Shown: positions 1 through 7,475, counted from the stretch's first letter. The stretch is 51,304 nucleotides of DNA from REEB506 sp040381035 (GCA_040381035.1 JBEIHY010000017.1:1-51304), one strand, 5' to 3'. Program-made: numbers and translations. The notes: generated from the letters alone by a model not told the origin.

Positions 1-110
1 AGGAGCCCGCCGGCATCCGAGGTGACCGCGCCGCCATCAAAGGCAGCCACAACTTTGCGCTTTTCAGCTCTGGAAAAGCCGAACAAATCGGAGGTACACT
101 CTGTCTGCAT
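1..110 (-). mobile_element. IS1380-family transposase, N-terminal fragment
   Basis: Reading the minus strand from the ATG whose complement is at 108-110 gives MQTECTSDLFGF, then SRAEKRKVVAAFDGG and AVTSDAGGLL, and the frame stays open to the window edge. This opening (short acidic start, 'VVAAFDGG', 'TSDAGG') is the characteristic N-terminus of IS1380-type DDE transposases as I remember the family. Only about 36 codons are visible, so completeness and activity cannot be judged. The element would extend leftward beyond the window. Its outer end lies somewhere in 111-220. IS1380 elements usually end in CC/GG, and a GG near 203-204 is one candidate, but no TTAA-like target duplication is visible to confirm it. 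Confidence 0.75.
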
Positions 111-181
111 CGGGGTGGCCTTTCGCTCTGCGCTTTGACTTTGTCGCAAAACGAAATTCTCAGAGTTCGCGCCCCGATGCA
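106..181. repeat. 10-bp inverted repeat flanking transposase start
   Basis: TGCATCGGGG (106-115) and CCCCGATGCA (172-181) are perfect inverted copies 56 nt apart. The left arm contains the transposase start codon. In IS elements such a fold can hide the start when transcription enters from outside. That role is inference from other IS families. Confidence 0.4.
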
Positions 182-222
182 CCTCCTACCTTTGAGATTT
201 CCGGGCTAGAGCTTGGATTTTT

Positions 223-298
223 CTAGTGTTCCTTATGGTTCTGACATTTGCTCGGCGTCTGTGGCAAGCGGTAGCAAATGTCAGAACCGGAACACTAG
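223..298. repeat. 26-bp interrupted palindrome before the antitoxin start
   Basis: The left arm is CTAGTGTTCC (223-232), then a 4-nt insert TTAT, then GGTTCTGACATTTGCT (237-252). The right arm is AGCAAATGTCAGAACC (273-288) followed directly by GGAACACTAG (289-298). All 26 paired bases match, with only the TTAT bulge. The loop is 20 nt. The right arm ends 2 nt before the antitoxin ATG at 301 and includes the GGAAC that would be its ribosome-binding site. It could be an operator for the toxin-antitoxin pair, an RNA hairpin hiding the start, or a dispersed palindromic repeat. The sequence alone does not decide. Confidence 0.8.
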
Positions 299-300
299 CC

Positions 301-563
301 ATGACGCAAACTCTGTCTTTGACCTTGGATTGGACCTCGCCGGGCGATTGGGCGTTGAAGCCGCCGGCCTGGGCATGAGCCAAGAGCAATATGCGCTTGC
401 GGTTCTGACGCAGGCTCTCGGCGCCAGCGCCGCCGATGATGTCGAGATGGAAAATTTTCTCCGCGATCGCCAAGCGGTACCGGCGCAGGAGGTCACAGCC
501 TGGTTGCGCGCAGGCGCGCCCGATGGGGGCGGCGGCTTTCCGAAAGCACGCACCGTTGCGTGA
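301..563 (+). pseudogene. Antitoxin of a ParE-type pair, broken by a 1-nt deletion
   Basis: From ATG 301 the frame reads MTQTLSLTLD and then runs out of register to a TGA at 376-378. The +1-nt frame continues the expected protein as LDLAGRLGVEAAGLG, then MSQEQYALAVLTQALG. Adding one T in 'GATTGG' near 331-336 restores a continuous antitoxin-like chain of about 87 residues ending at 563. The join matches the usual layout of small antitoxins (short beta strand, then an 'ARRLxxEAAxxGxSxEeYALxxL'-like helix pair). Without the extra base, translation could restart at ATG 375, whose ATGA overlaps the upstream stop, giving a 62-residue C-terminal piece that lacks the N-terminal DNA-binding segment. 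The stop at 561-563 overlaps the toxin start by GTGA. A homopolymer base-calling error (TTT read as TT) is an alternative. Confidence 0.6.
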
Positions 564-841
564 GAGTGGTCCTTGAGCGGCAAGCGGAGTTTGATATCAG
601 CCGCCTCCTTTCGGTTTTGTCGAACCAAAACGCCGCTGGAGCACGCAAACTGGGTGATCGTTATGCCAGAGCGTTCCAACTTCTCAGCGAACATCCCTTG
701 ATTGGCAAACCTGCCTTGGGCGGCAAATCGCAAGATCTGATCGTCAAATCGCGACATTGGCGCTGTGTGATCCGCTATCGCATCGTCGCCGACATGATCT
801 TCGTCACACGGATTTGGCATGGCCGCGAAGAAAAACCCTGA
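560..841 (+). CDS. RelE/ParE-family toxin
   Basis: This is a 93-residue protein starting at a GTG that overlaps the antitoxin stop (GTGA, 560-563), the standard coupling of type II toxin-antitoxin pairs. It begins MRVVLERQAEFDIS, has a helical middle (ARAFQLLSEHPLIGKPA), and ends with the strand-rich core KSRHWRCVIRYRIVADMIFV and the tail TRIWHGREEKP. This 'RxxxYRI..dxifVxRIwHgRe' pattern is the ParE/RelE toxin fold. ParE members poison DNA gyrase and RelE members cleave mRNA. The C-terminal RIWHGR is more ParE-like. The toxin frame is intact while its antitoxin is frameshifted, which is unexpected for an active toxin. Its ribosome-binding site is poor, so it probably depends on translation arriving from upstream. 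Confidence 0.75.
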   Translation: MRVVLERQAEFDISRLLSVLSNQNAAGARKLGDRYARAFQLLSEHPLIGKPALGGKSQDLIVKSRHWRCVIRYRIVADMIFVTRIWHGREEKP

Positions 842-926
842 TCGCGCTTCTTTGCCTGCCTGCTAGACCTCACTTGCCGCGCATGCAGGCGCATGCTTTG
901 GCCTTGGTCAATCAAGAGAGGGTTTC

Positions 927-2351
927 ATGGCTGCGACCGTTTCCGCCACTGTCCGTCCCGTACCGTTCGACACCGGCCCGGTGCATTTTGTCGGCATTGG
1001 TGGGATCGGCATGTCGGGCATCGCCGAAGTGATGCTCAATCTTGGCTACAAGGTGCAGGGCTCCGACGCCAAGGCCGGCGCCAATACCGAGCGGCTCGCC
1101 GCGCGCGGGGCCAAGATCATGGTTGGCCACCGTGCTGAGAATTTGGGCGAGGCCGGCGTGGTGGTGGTGTCGTCGGCGATCAAGGCCGGCAATCCGGAAA
1201 TCGATCTGGCGCGCGAACGCGGTTTGCCGATCGTCAAGCGCGCCGACATGCTGGCCGAATTGATGCGGCTGAAATGGTCGGTCGCGGTTGGCGGCACGCA
1301 TGGCAAAACCACAACGACCTCGATGGTGGCCGCGCTTTTGGTTGCCGGCGCCAAAGACCCGACCGTCATCAATGGCGGGGTTATCAATGCGTATGGCTCA
1401 AATGCGCGGATGGGCGGCGGCGATTGGATGGTGGTGGAGGCGGACGAAAGCGACGGCAGCTTTACGCGTCTGCGCGCCACGGCGGTGATCGTGACGAACA
1501 TGGACCCCGAGCATCTCGATCATTATGGCGGCGTCGATGCGATGAACGCGGCCTATCAGACCTTTGTGGACTCCATTCCCTTCTACGGCTTTGCGGTGTT
1601 GTGCACCGATCATCCGGTGGTGCAGGGCCTGGCCGGGCGCACCACCGATCGCCGCGTCATCACCTATGGCTTCAATCCGCAAGCCGATGTGGTGGCCGCC
1701 AATGTGCGCCCGAGCAAAGAGGGCTCGACGTTTGATGTCATCGCGCGCCGACGCGGCGCAGGGCCGGGTGTGACGATGCATGATCTGTTTTTGCCCGTGG
1801 CCGGCCGACACAATGTGCAGAATGCGGTCGCCGCCATCGCGGTCGCGCGCGAATTGGGCGTGAACGATCAAGCGATCCGGGAAGGGTTGAAGGGCTTTGA
1901 AGGCGTCAAGCGCCGCTTCACCACAACGGGCGTGTGGAACGAGGTGCGCATCGTTGATGATTACGGCCATCACCCTGTGGAGATCGCCGCGGTGCTGAAG
2001 GCTGCGCGCGAAGTCACCAGCGGTCGCGTCATTGCGGTGGTGCAGCCGCACCGCTTCACGCGCCTGCGCGATCTGTTCCAGGATTTCTCGACCTGCTTCA
2101 ACGACGCCGACATGGTGGCGATCACGGATGTCTATCCTGCCGGCGAAGCGCCCATTGCCGGCATTGACGCGCCGCACTTGGTGCAAAGCATCGCTCGTCA
2201 CGGCCATCGCAATGTCAGCCATTTGGCGAGCCTTGAGGATTTGCCGGCCTTTGTGCGCGCCCGCGCGCAACCGGGCGATCTGGTCGTCTGCCTTGGCGCC
2301 GGCGACATCACGAGCTTTGCGGCCGCGCTGCCGGGCAGGCTGGCCGGGTAG
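927..2351 (+). CDS. murC: UDP-N-acetylmuramate--L-alanine ligase
   Basis: MurC is the cytoplasmic ATP-dependent ligase that adds L-alanine to UDP-MurNAc, the first amino-acid step of peptidoglycan precursor synthesis. The 474-residue product has the N-terminal Rossmann motif HFVGIGGIGMSGIAE (residues 20-34), the ATP loop GGTHGKTTTT starting at residue 122, the central VEADESDGSF and TNMDPEHLDHYG segments, and the C-terminal VDDYGHHPVE and QPHRFTRLRDL motifs. Length is normal. AGAGAGG lies about 8 nt before ATG 927. In most alphaproteobacteria murC sits between murG and murB in the dcw cluster. Here a toxin gene and an IS precede it and a convergent MFS gene follows, so the local cluster is split or rearranged. 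Confidence 0.97.
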   Translation: MAATVSATVRPVPFDTGPVHFVGIGGIGMSGIAEVMLNLGYKVQGSDAKAGANTERLAARGAKIMVGHRAENLGEAGVVVVSSAIKAGNPEIDLARERGLPIVKRADMLAELMRLKWSVAVGGTHGKTTTTSMVAALLVAGAKDPTVINGGVINAYGSNARMGGGDWMVVEADESDGSFTRLRATAVIVTNMDPEHLDHYGGVDAMNAAYQTFVDSIPFYGFAVLCTDHPVVQGLAGRTTDRRVITYGFNPQADVVAANVRPSKEGSTFDVIARRRGAGPGVTMHDLFLPVAGRHNVQNAVAAIAVARELGVNDQAIREGLKGFEGVKRRFTTTGVWNEVRIVDDYGHHPVEIAAVLKAAREVTSGRVIAVVQPHRFTRLRDLFQDFSTCFNDADMVAITDVYPAGEAPIAGIDAPHLVQSIARHGHRNVSHLASLEDLPAFVRARAQPGDLVVCLGAGDITSFAAALPGRLAG

Positions 2352-2368
2352 CTGGTGAAGAGCAGCGT

Positions 2369-3544
2369 TCAGGGCGTTTGCAGACTTGCGGCCGGCTGCT
2401 TCGACACCAAGCGCCAGCCAACCAGCGCCCCCAGCGACAGCGTGGCGAGCACGACGCCGACGCCGACAGTGCCGGCCACGTCGCTTGCCGCGCCGGTGGC
2501 CAGCGGCCCAATTGCGCCGCCCAGCGTGTAGGTCGTCACGACAGCGGCGGTGGCGGTTGCGGCCGCTGCGCGCAGGGTCACGCCTACCTGAATCATCACC
2601 AAGGTGTAGAGCCCGCCGCCGATCGCGCCCCAGATCGCGGCCAGCGGCCAAATCAACCAGGGCGCGGCGTCGGCAAAGGCAAACAGCACCCCGGCGCCAG
2701 CAAGGCTTAAGATGGTTGCAGCCAGCATCCGTCCAACACCGACTTTGTCGGCCAACAAGCCAATCGGCCATTGCGCCAGCAGGCTTCCCGCCGCCAACAC
2801 AGCCGGCAGCGCCACCGCCAGCTCTCCCAGATGGCGCGCGGCGAAAGCGGTCGCGATCGGGCCGACGCCGGTTTCATAAACCCCGCCCAAAAGCGCCGCG
2901 ACCAGGAGCGCCGGCGCCGCCGCCAGCACGGTTTTCCAGGCCGCAGCAATGTCGCTGTGCTCATCGGTTTTGCCGAGGCCGGCGAGCGCGCCGGGCCAGA
3001 CGATCGGCGCCCACGCGGCCAGCGCGATTGCAGCGCCAAGCCAGAGCAGTCCGCGGAAATCGAGCGGCGCGGCCAAGGCCAAAAGCGGCCCGATCATAAA
3101 GGCGGCGGCCAGGGCGGTTTGATACAATCCGGTTGCCTGCCCGACCTTGCCGGCCGGGGCGTGGCGCGCCACGGCACTTTCGGCAATGCCCCACAACAGC
3201 GCCGCCGCCAGGCCGCCAACGATGTCGAGCGCCGCCCACGCCCATAGCCCATCGACCAGCGGCGTCAGCCCGGCCGAGAGGGTCGCCAAAGCGAGGCCGA
3301 TGCGCAAAGTCAGCGCATCGCCAAGCCGGGCGCGAATGTCGGGCGCGAACGGCGAGACCAGAAGCAGCATCAGGAACGGCGCAGTGGCGTAGGCCCCGAT
3401 CTCCAGCCCGGTATGGCCGCGGCCAGCCAGTTCCACCACGATCACCGGCGCGGTCAAGGAAAACTCGACGACGGTGATGAGGGTTGCTGCGGCGGCGAGC
3501 GCTACGGCGCGCAGCGCGCCGGGGGGATGGGCTTGGTCGGTCAT
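2369..3544 (-). CDS. MFS transporter
   Basis: This 391-residue, very hydrophobic protein has about 12 predicted membrane segments in two halves. The charged cytoplasmic loop AGLGKTDEHSDIAAAWK (near residues 195-215) separates them, and the second half contains the MFS signature-like GLLADKVGVGRML. The early TLITVVEFSLTAPVIV helix and the family length suggest a drug/sugar efflux-type permease of the inner membrane. The substrate cannot be read from sequence. It is convergent with murC (17-nt gap) and divergent from a TetR gene that starts 82 nt away, with a palindrome between them, so control by that regulator is likely. Confidence 0.85.
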   Translation of the reverse strand: MTDQAHPPGALRAVALAAAATLITVVEFSLTAPVIVVELAGRGHTGLEIGAYATAPFLMLLLVSPFAPDIRARLGDALTLRIGLALATLSAGLTPLVDGLWAWAALDIVGGLAAALLWGIAESAVARHAPAGKVGQATGLYQTALAAAFMIGPLLALAAPLDFRGLLWLGAAIALAAWAPIVWPGALAGLGKTDEHSDIAAAWKTVLAAAPALLVAALLGGVYETGVGPIATAFAARHLGELAVALPAVLAAGSLLAQWPIGLLADKVGVGRMLAATILSLAGAGVLFAFADAAPWLIWPLAAIWGAIGGGLYTLVMIQVGVTLRAAAATATAAVVTTYTLGGAIGPLATGAASDVAGTVGVGVVLATLSLGALVGWRLVSKQPAASLQTP

Positions 3545-3576
3545 GGCGGGTTTCCGTCTCTTAGGTCGGATTTAAG

Positions 3577-3590
3577 TCCGTCCAGACGGA
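3577..3590. promoter_or_regulatory. Probable TetR operator, overlapping a promoter
   Basis: TCCGTCCAGACGGA is a perfect 6+2+6 palindrome, placed 33 nt from the MFS start and 36 nt from the TetR start. An imperfect copy, CGGATTTAAGTCCG, sits beside it at 3567-3580. TTGACA (3591-3596), a consensus -35 box facing tetR, abuts the palindrome, so a bound repressor would block it. Confidence 0.6.
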
Positions 3591-3625
3591 TTGACAAGGG
3601 TGCAGGGCCATACAACTTGTCTTTC

Positions 3626-4195
3626 ATGTCCGCGCGCCCCTCGACCCGCTATGCCCGCATTGACATTGACGCCGTGCTCGACGCCGCTTTGGCCATCGCC
3701 GCCGAGGGCGGGGCCGGGCGGGTGACGCTGGATGCGGTCGCCGCCCGCGCTGGGGTGTCCAAGGGCGGGTTGCTGTACCGCTTTGCGACCAAAGACGCAC
3801 TCTATGGCGCCATGATCGACCGCCTCAACGCCCAGTTCGACGCCGGCATGGCGGCGGCGCGCGCCGCCGGGGCGCAAACCGCGCTCGCCGCCTATTGCGA
3901 GGCCGCTTTGATGAACGACCCGGCCCATGACGCGGCCTTGGCCAGCCTCTTAGCGGTTGCCGCCGACAGCCCGCACCTGATCGACCGCTTTCGCGCCCCC
4001 CAGGCCGCGCGCTTTGCCGCCATTCTGGCCGACGGCGCGCGCTTGGAAGATGCTGCTTTGGTGGTTTTGGCCGCTGATGGCTTATGGCTGTCGCAACTGA
4101 TCGGGTTTGCGCCGTTCACGCCGCAGCAGACGCAAGCGATCCGCGCCGCACTTCGCGCCCGCGCCAGGGGTGACACTGCAAAACCGAGCCCTTAA
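3626..4195 (+). CDS. TetR-family transcriptional regulator
   Basis: This 189-residue regulator has the N-terminal helix-turn-helix VTLDAVAARAGVSKGGLLYR (about residues 34-53), followed by FATKDALYGAMIDRL, the typical TetR hinge. The alanine-rich remainder is the ligand-binding helical domain. I chose ATG 3626 (MSARPSTRYARID) because the palindrome and TTGACA lie just upstream; longer in-frame starts would run into the MFS gene. It is divergent from the MFS transporter and probably represses both genes through 3577-3590. A DUF2798 remnant follows after 10 nt, suggesting a two-gene transcript. Confidence 0.88.
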   Translation: MSARPSTRYARIDIDAVLDAALAIAAEGGAGRVTLDAVAARAGVSKGGLLYRFATKDALYGAMIDRLNAQFDAGMAAARAAGAQTALAAYCEAALMNDPAHDAALASLLAVAADSPHLIDRFRAPQAARFAAILADGARLEDAALVVLAADGLWLSQLIGFAPFTPQQTQAIRAALRARARGDTAKPSP

Positions 4196-4205
4196 GTTTA
4201 GGTAG

Positions 4206-4442
4206 ATGAAGCGATTGCCGCAATGGTTCTGGCCGATCATTTTTCCGGGCGCGGTGGCGCTGGGCATGGCGACCTTGATGTCCTGCGTCGTGACCGCGTT
4301 GCATACGGGCTAAGACGCCGGCTTCTTCAACCGGTGGCGCCATGGGTTCGCACTGGCTTTTCCGCACGCTTGGGCAGCGGCAATCATGTGGGCGCCGATT
4401 GCGCGCGCAATTGCGGCGAAGATCGTCACGCCGCCGGGATGA
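4206..4442 (+). pseudogene. DUF2798 small membrane protein with an internal stop
   Basis: From ATG 4206 the frame reads MKRLPQWFWPIIFPG, AVALGMATLMSCVV and TALHTG, then TAA at 4311-4313. In the same frame it continues DAGFFNRWRHGFALAFPHAW and AAAIMWAPIARAIAAKIV to a TGA at 4440-4442. Read through, the 78-codon product matches DUF2798: an opening 'KRLP..f.pi', 'MScvvt', 'GF...W...wl.af.va' and a closing 'aPiarriaakiv', with two membrane segments. One TAA replaces a sense codon, perhaps TTA. AGG precedes the ATG, and tetR ends 10 nt upstream. Function of the family is unknown. The reading frame is otherwise undamaged, so the lesion is recent or a sequencing error. Confidence 0.7.
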
Positions 4443-4610
4443 TACGGCGCGGGGGAGATCACGATGCGGGTTGGTTTCATCAACGCGACCGGGAACGACC
4501 CGACCCGTTACGCCGCCGCGCGGCCAAGCTTGGCGCGGACCCGGTAAGGGGCCCTATTGCGGCATGACTGGCGACGTTGGCGGCGCCTTCCTGCCGACCG
4601 ACAAAGCGCT
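4443..4610. other. Non-coding stretch between DUF2798 and DUF2799 genes
   Basis: This 168-nt convergent gap holds one 27-codon ORF from ATG 4464 (MRVGFINATGND...) with GGGGGAG upstream. It matches nothing I know and has no continuation. No clear terminator stem with a T run is visible. Confidence 0.4.
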
Positions 4611-5246
4611 TTACCAGCTGCCGAAAGGCGCACCGATGCGATAGCGCAGGCGGCTCAAATCATCGCTGCGCCAGCGATATTCCCGCTCCCGATCGCGCAT
4701 GTCGTTATCGACCCGGTTGCGCTCGTTGCGCAGGCGGAACAGCTCATTGCGGATGCGTTCGGCTTCTGCGGGCGGGATGCCTTGCATCGCCAGGCCGCCC
4801 TCATTCATGGCGATTTTTCGTTCGATGCGGTCGCGCTCGTCGCGCAGGGAATTCAACGAGGATTCCACGGAACGCAGCGCGGAGGTGGCGTCATAGATAT
4901 CGCGGCCGTCGCGATAAGCATTGCGGAACTGCGGATCGAGATCGGGCGGACACTGCCCGCCATAACTGCGCCCATCGACGCCGGCGCGAAACCCGTTCTG
5001 CGGCGTGCAGAAAGCGCGCACGCCTTCGGCATGGCCGGCCAGGTACAGCTCCGATTTGCCCGGATAGCCGGCGGTCATGCAGGCTTGATCGCGCGCGGCA
5101 TAGCGGCTCGCGTCATGGCCCGTCGCGCCGTCCTGATAGCCGATCTGTTTCCAATCGGCCGTCTGGCATTGGGCGACATCCATGATCGGGCCGGTGGCGC
5201 ATCCGCTCAAGCCCAAGGCTGCCGCAGCGAAAACAAGAACCCGCAT
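4611..5246 (-). CDS. DUF2799 lipoprotein
   Basis: This 211-residue protein starts at the ATG at 5246, preceded by GGGGAGG on the minus strand. It opens with a lipoprotein signal, MRVLVFAAAALGLSGCATG, with the lipid-bearing Cys at residue 16. The N-terminal domain (WKQIGYQDGATGHDASRY, later YLAGHAEGVRAFC and a Cys-rich GGQCP segment) follows DUF2799, a family of periplasmic lipoproteins of unknown role. The C-terminal 90 residues are charged and repeat Arg/Glu/Asn heptads (LRDERDRIERK, LFRLRNERNRVDNDMRD), a likely coiled coil. It stands alone between the broken DUF2798 gene and the divergent thiE. Confidence 0.8.
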   Translation of the reverse strand: MRVLVFAAAALGLSGCATGPIMDVAQCQTADWKQIGYQDGATGHDASRYAARDQACMTAGYPGKSELYLAGHAEGVRAFCTPQNGFRAGVDGRSYGGQCPPDLDPQFRNAYRDGRDIYDATSALRSVESSLNSLRDERDRIERKIAMNEGGLAMQGIPPAEAERIRNELFRLRNERNRVDNDMRDREREYRWRSDDLSRLRYRIGAPFGSW

Positions 5247-5366
5247 CGAAACCTCCCCATAACTGGCCTCATCCAAGCATAGCCAACTTAAGCGCCAGAT
5301 GAACAAAGCGCGCCAATTTGGATTTTGTCGGTTTCCGGTCATCGTCAAAATGTTCTATGGCGCGCC

Positions 5367-6002
5367 ATGACCTTTCGTTGCCGTCTCTACCTGATCACGC
5401 CGCCACGCCTGGCGGCTGACGATTTTGTTCCCGTGCTGCGTGCGGCCTTGGCGGCGGGCGATGTCGCCAGCGTGCAGCTGCGGCTGAAGGATGTGGGCGA
5501 TGAGGCGATCCTGGCGGCGGGGGCAAAACTCGGGCCGATCATTTGGGACGCCGGCGCCGCGTTTCTCGTTAACGACCGGCCCGACCTTGCCGCCGCTTTG
5601 TCCGCCGACGGGGTTCATATCGGCCAGACCGATGCGCCCTACCGTCAAGCGCGCCAGGCGGTGGGGGCGAGCGGCATTGTTGGGGTTACCTGCCACAGCT
5701 CGCGCCACTTGGCGATGCAGGCGGCTGAAGCCGGGGCCGATTATGTGGCGTTCGGCGCATTCTACCCCACCGCCACAAAGGCGGCGCCGGCCTCTGCCGA
5801 GCTTGAAATGCTGGAATGGTGGCAGGCCTTGATGGAGATCCCATGCGTGGCGATTGGCGGGATTACGGTGGCCAACGCCGAACCGCTGGTGCGGGCCGGC
5901 GCTGATTTCCTGGCGGTGTCAGGTGGCGTATGGGGCCATGCCGACGGGCCGGCGGCGGCGGTGGCGGGTTTCAATGCTTTGTTTGATCGCTGGGCGACCT
6001 GA
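5367..6002 (+). CDS. thiE: Thiamine-phosphate synthase-like protein
   Basis: ThiE joins the pyrimidine diphosphate and the thiazole phosphate to make thiamine phosphate in the cytoplasm. The 211-residue product is a TIM barrel with the family motifs in order: RLYLITPP, VQLRLKD, FLVNDRPDLAAAL, GVHIGQTD, GVTCHSSRHLAMQAAEAGAD, FGAFYPTATK, VAIGGIT and GADFLAVSGGVW. Both the pyrophosphate-binding 'NDRPDLA' and the thiazole-phosphate loop 'GGI' are kept. 'FGAFYPT' replaces the usual 'GPIFPT', a variant seen in alphaproteobacterial ThiE proteins. The start at 5367 keeps the first beta strand at the N-terminus; no strong ribosome-binding site precedes it. No other thiamine genes are nearby. Confidence 0.88.
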   Translation: MTFRCRLYLITPPRLAADDFVPVLRAALAAGDVASVQLRLKDVGDEAILAAGAKLGPIIWDAGAAFLVNDRPDLAAALSADGVHIGQTDAPYRQARQAVGASGIVGVTCHSSRHLAMQAAEAGADYVAFGAFYPTATKAAPASAELEMLEWWQALMEIPCVAIGGITVANAEPLVRAGADFLAVSGGVWGHADGPAAAVAGFNALFDRWAT

Positions 6003-6005
6003 AAG

Positions 6006-7475
6006 CTAGGCGCGCGATTTTTCGCTGAGCGCTGGCGCCCCGCCAAAGGCGCGATAGACGCCGATGGCGGCGCGGGCCTGGGCGGCTTCGGCGTCGAGGC
6101 GGATCAGGCGGGCGTCGATCAATTGCTGGTCGGCGCGCAAGCGATCAGCGAGGCTTGCGATCCCGACGCCAAAGCTTGCCCGCACGCCATTGGCGGTGCG
6201 TTGGGCCGCGGCTTCGGCAGCACGCGCGGCGGTCAAGACGGCGTCGCCCTGGTTTAGGGCCAAGAGCGCGCCGGAAGCCTCCGCTGAGGCTTGATTGACG
6301 CTTGCCCGATAATTGATGAGCGCTTGCTGGAAGCGGGATTCGCGCACTTTCACATTGGCGCGCAGCTTGCCAAAGGCAAACAAGGGTGCGGTGAGCGAAG
6401 CCGTCGCTTCGGTTTGCGCCAGCCGCTCGGGCAGGCCTGAGCCGATGAGATTGTCAGCAAAGCCCAATGTGCCGGTGAGCGACAAGCGCGGCAGCATGTC
6501 CACGCGGGCAATGCCTAGATCGGCGGCGGCAAGCAGCGCGCGGGCTTCTGCGGCGGCGAGGTCAGGCCGCGCGCGCAACAATTCAGCCGGCGCGAGCGGC
6601 GCGTTGCGCAGCGGATAGGACGGAACCGGACCATTCAGGTTCAGCTGAGCCACCATCGCTTCGGTCTCAACGCCCGGCGCGCGCCCGCGCAGCAAAGCGA
6701 GCACGCCATAGGCGCGGCGGATTTCTATTTCGGCTTGTGGGGTGCGGGCTTTGACGCTTTCGGCAAGCCGGCGCGCATCGGCGGCGTCGGCGTCGGCCGT
6801 GATGCCGGCTTTGGCGCTGGTCTCCAAAATTGTCGCCAATTGCTCGGCCGATTGGGCGGCCTCGATCAATGCCAGGCGACGATTTTGCGCGGCGCGATAA
6901 TCGACATAGGCGGTGGCGACATCGGCGGCGAGTGCGGCCTGGGCGCCGCGGGCGTCGGCCTCGGCCGCTGCGATATTGGCGCGCGAGCCTTTCGCCGCGG
7001 CGTCGATGCGCTGGAACAGTGGGATCTCCCAGCTGATCTGGGGCCCATAATTGCCGCTCATCTGCTCTTTTTCGGTGACGATGTTCGCGCCGCCGCCGCC
7101 GGTGACAAAGCTTTGGAACGAGCCGACGAGCGGCGGGCCGTCTTCGGAGCGCTGATAATTCGCGCGGGCGCCGGCATTCAGTTGCGGGGCGAAGTCGGCC
7201 AGCGTTGCGCGCGACAGGGCGCGCGCTTCCTGGACGCGCAGCGCGGCGATTTGGGCATTGGGGCCTTCGCGGAGGGCCTCGTCCACCAGTTGGTTTAAGA
7301 ACGGATCGTTAAAGCCCTTCCACCAGTCGATCAAGCTCTTGGCGTCGGACTGGGTGGGCAGGTCCGACCACTGTGCCGGCAAGGGCGGTGCGGTTGGCTT
7401 TTCTTTCGGCATGGTCGTGCAGCCGGCCAAAGCAAGGCCCGCCGCCGCTGCGCCCATGATCCACCGCGCCTTCAT
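6006..7475 (-). CDS. RND efflux outer-membrane channel (NodT/OprM family)
   Basis: This 489-residue outer-membrane lipoprotein forms the exit duct of a tripartite efflux pump. The signal peptide MKARWIMGAAAAGLALAGC places the acylated Cys at residue 19. The body carries the duplicated channel repeat: an early LIDWWKGFNDPFLNQLVDEAL, LRVQEARAL, the helix LAADVATAYVDYRAAQNRR, and in the second half LLRARPDLAAAEARALLAAADLG and LTAPLFAFGKLRANV. These are the usual OprM/NodT landmarks. It is transcribed away from the tetR-adaptor-permease operon, with a 203-nt regulatory region between them, so the three parts are probably co-regulated though split over two transcripts. Confidence 0.93.
   Translation of the reverse strand: MKARWIMGAAAAGLALAGCTTMPKEKPTAPPLPAQWSDLPTQSDAKSLIDWWKGFNDPFLNQLVDEALREGPNAQIAALRVQEARALSRATLADFAPQLNAGARANYQRSEDGPPLVGSFQSFVTGGGGANIVTEKEQMSGNYGPQISWEIPLFQRIDAAAKGSRANIAAAEADARGAQAALAADVATAYVDYRAAQNRRLALIEAAQSAEQLATILETSAKAGITADADAADARRLAESVKARTPQAEIEIRRAYGVLALLRGRAPGVETEAMVAQLNLNGPVPSYPLRNAPLAPAELLRARPDLAAAEARALLAAADLGIARVDMLPRLSLTGTLGFADNLIGSGLPERLAQTEATASLTAPLFAFGKLRANVKVRESRFQQALINYRASVNQASAEASGALLALNQGDAVLTAARAAEAAAQRTANGVRASFGVGIASLADRLRADQQLIDARLIRLDAEAAQARAAIGVYRAFGGAPALSEKSRA

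Noticed and set aside
1398..2771. 457-codon minus-strand frame
   Set aside because: It lies antisense to murC and has the Arg/His-rich, low-complexity look of a shadow of a GC-rich gene; no domain motif.
4464..4547. 27-codon frame after GGGGGAG
   Set aside because: No recognisable product, and it lies in a non-coding convergent gap.
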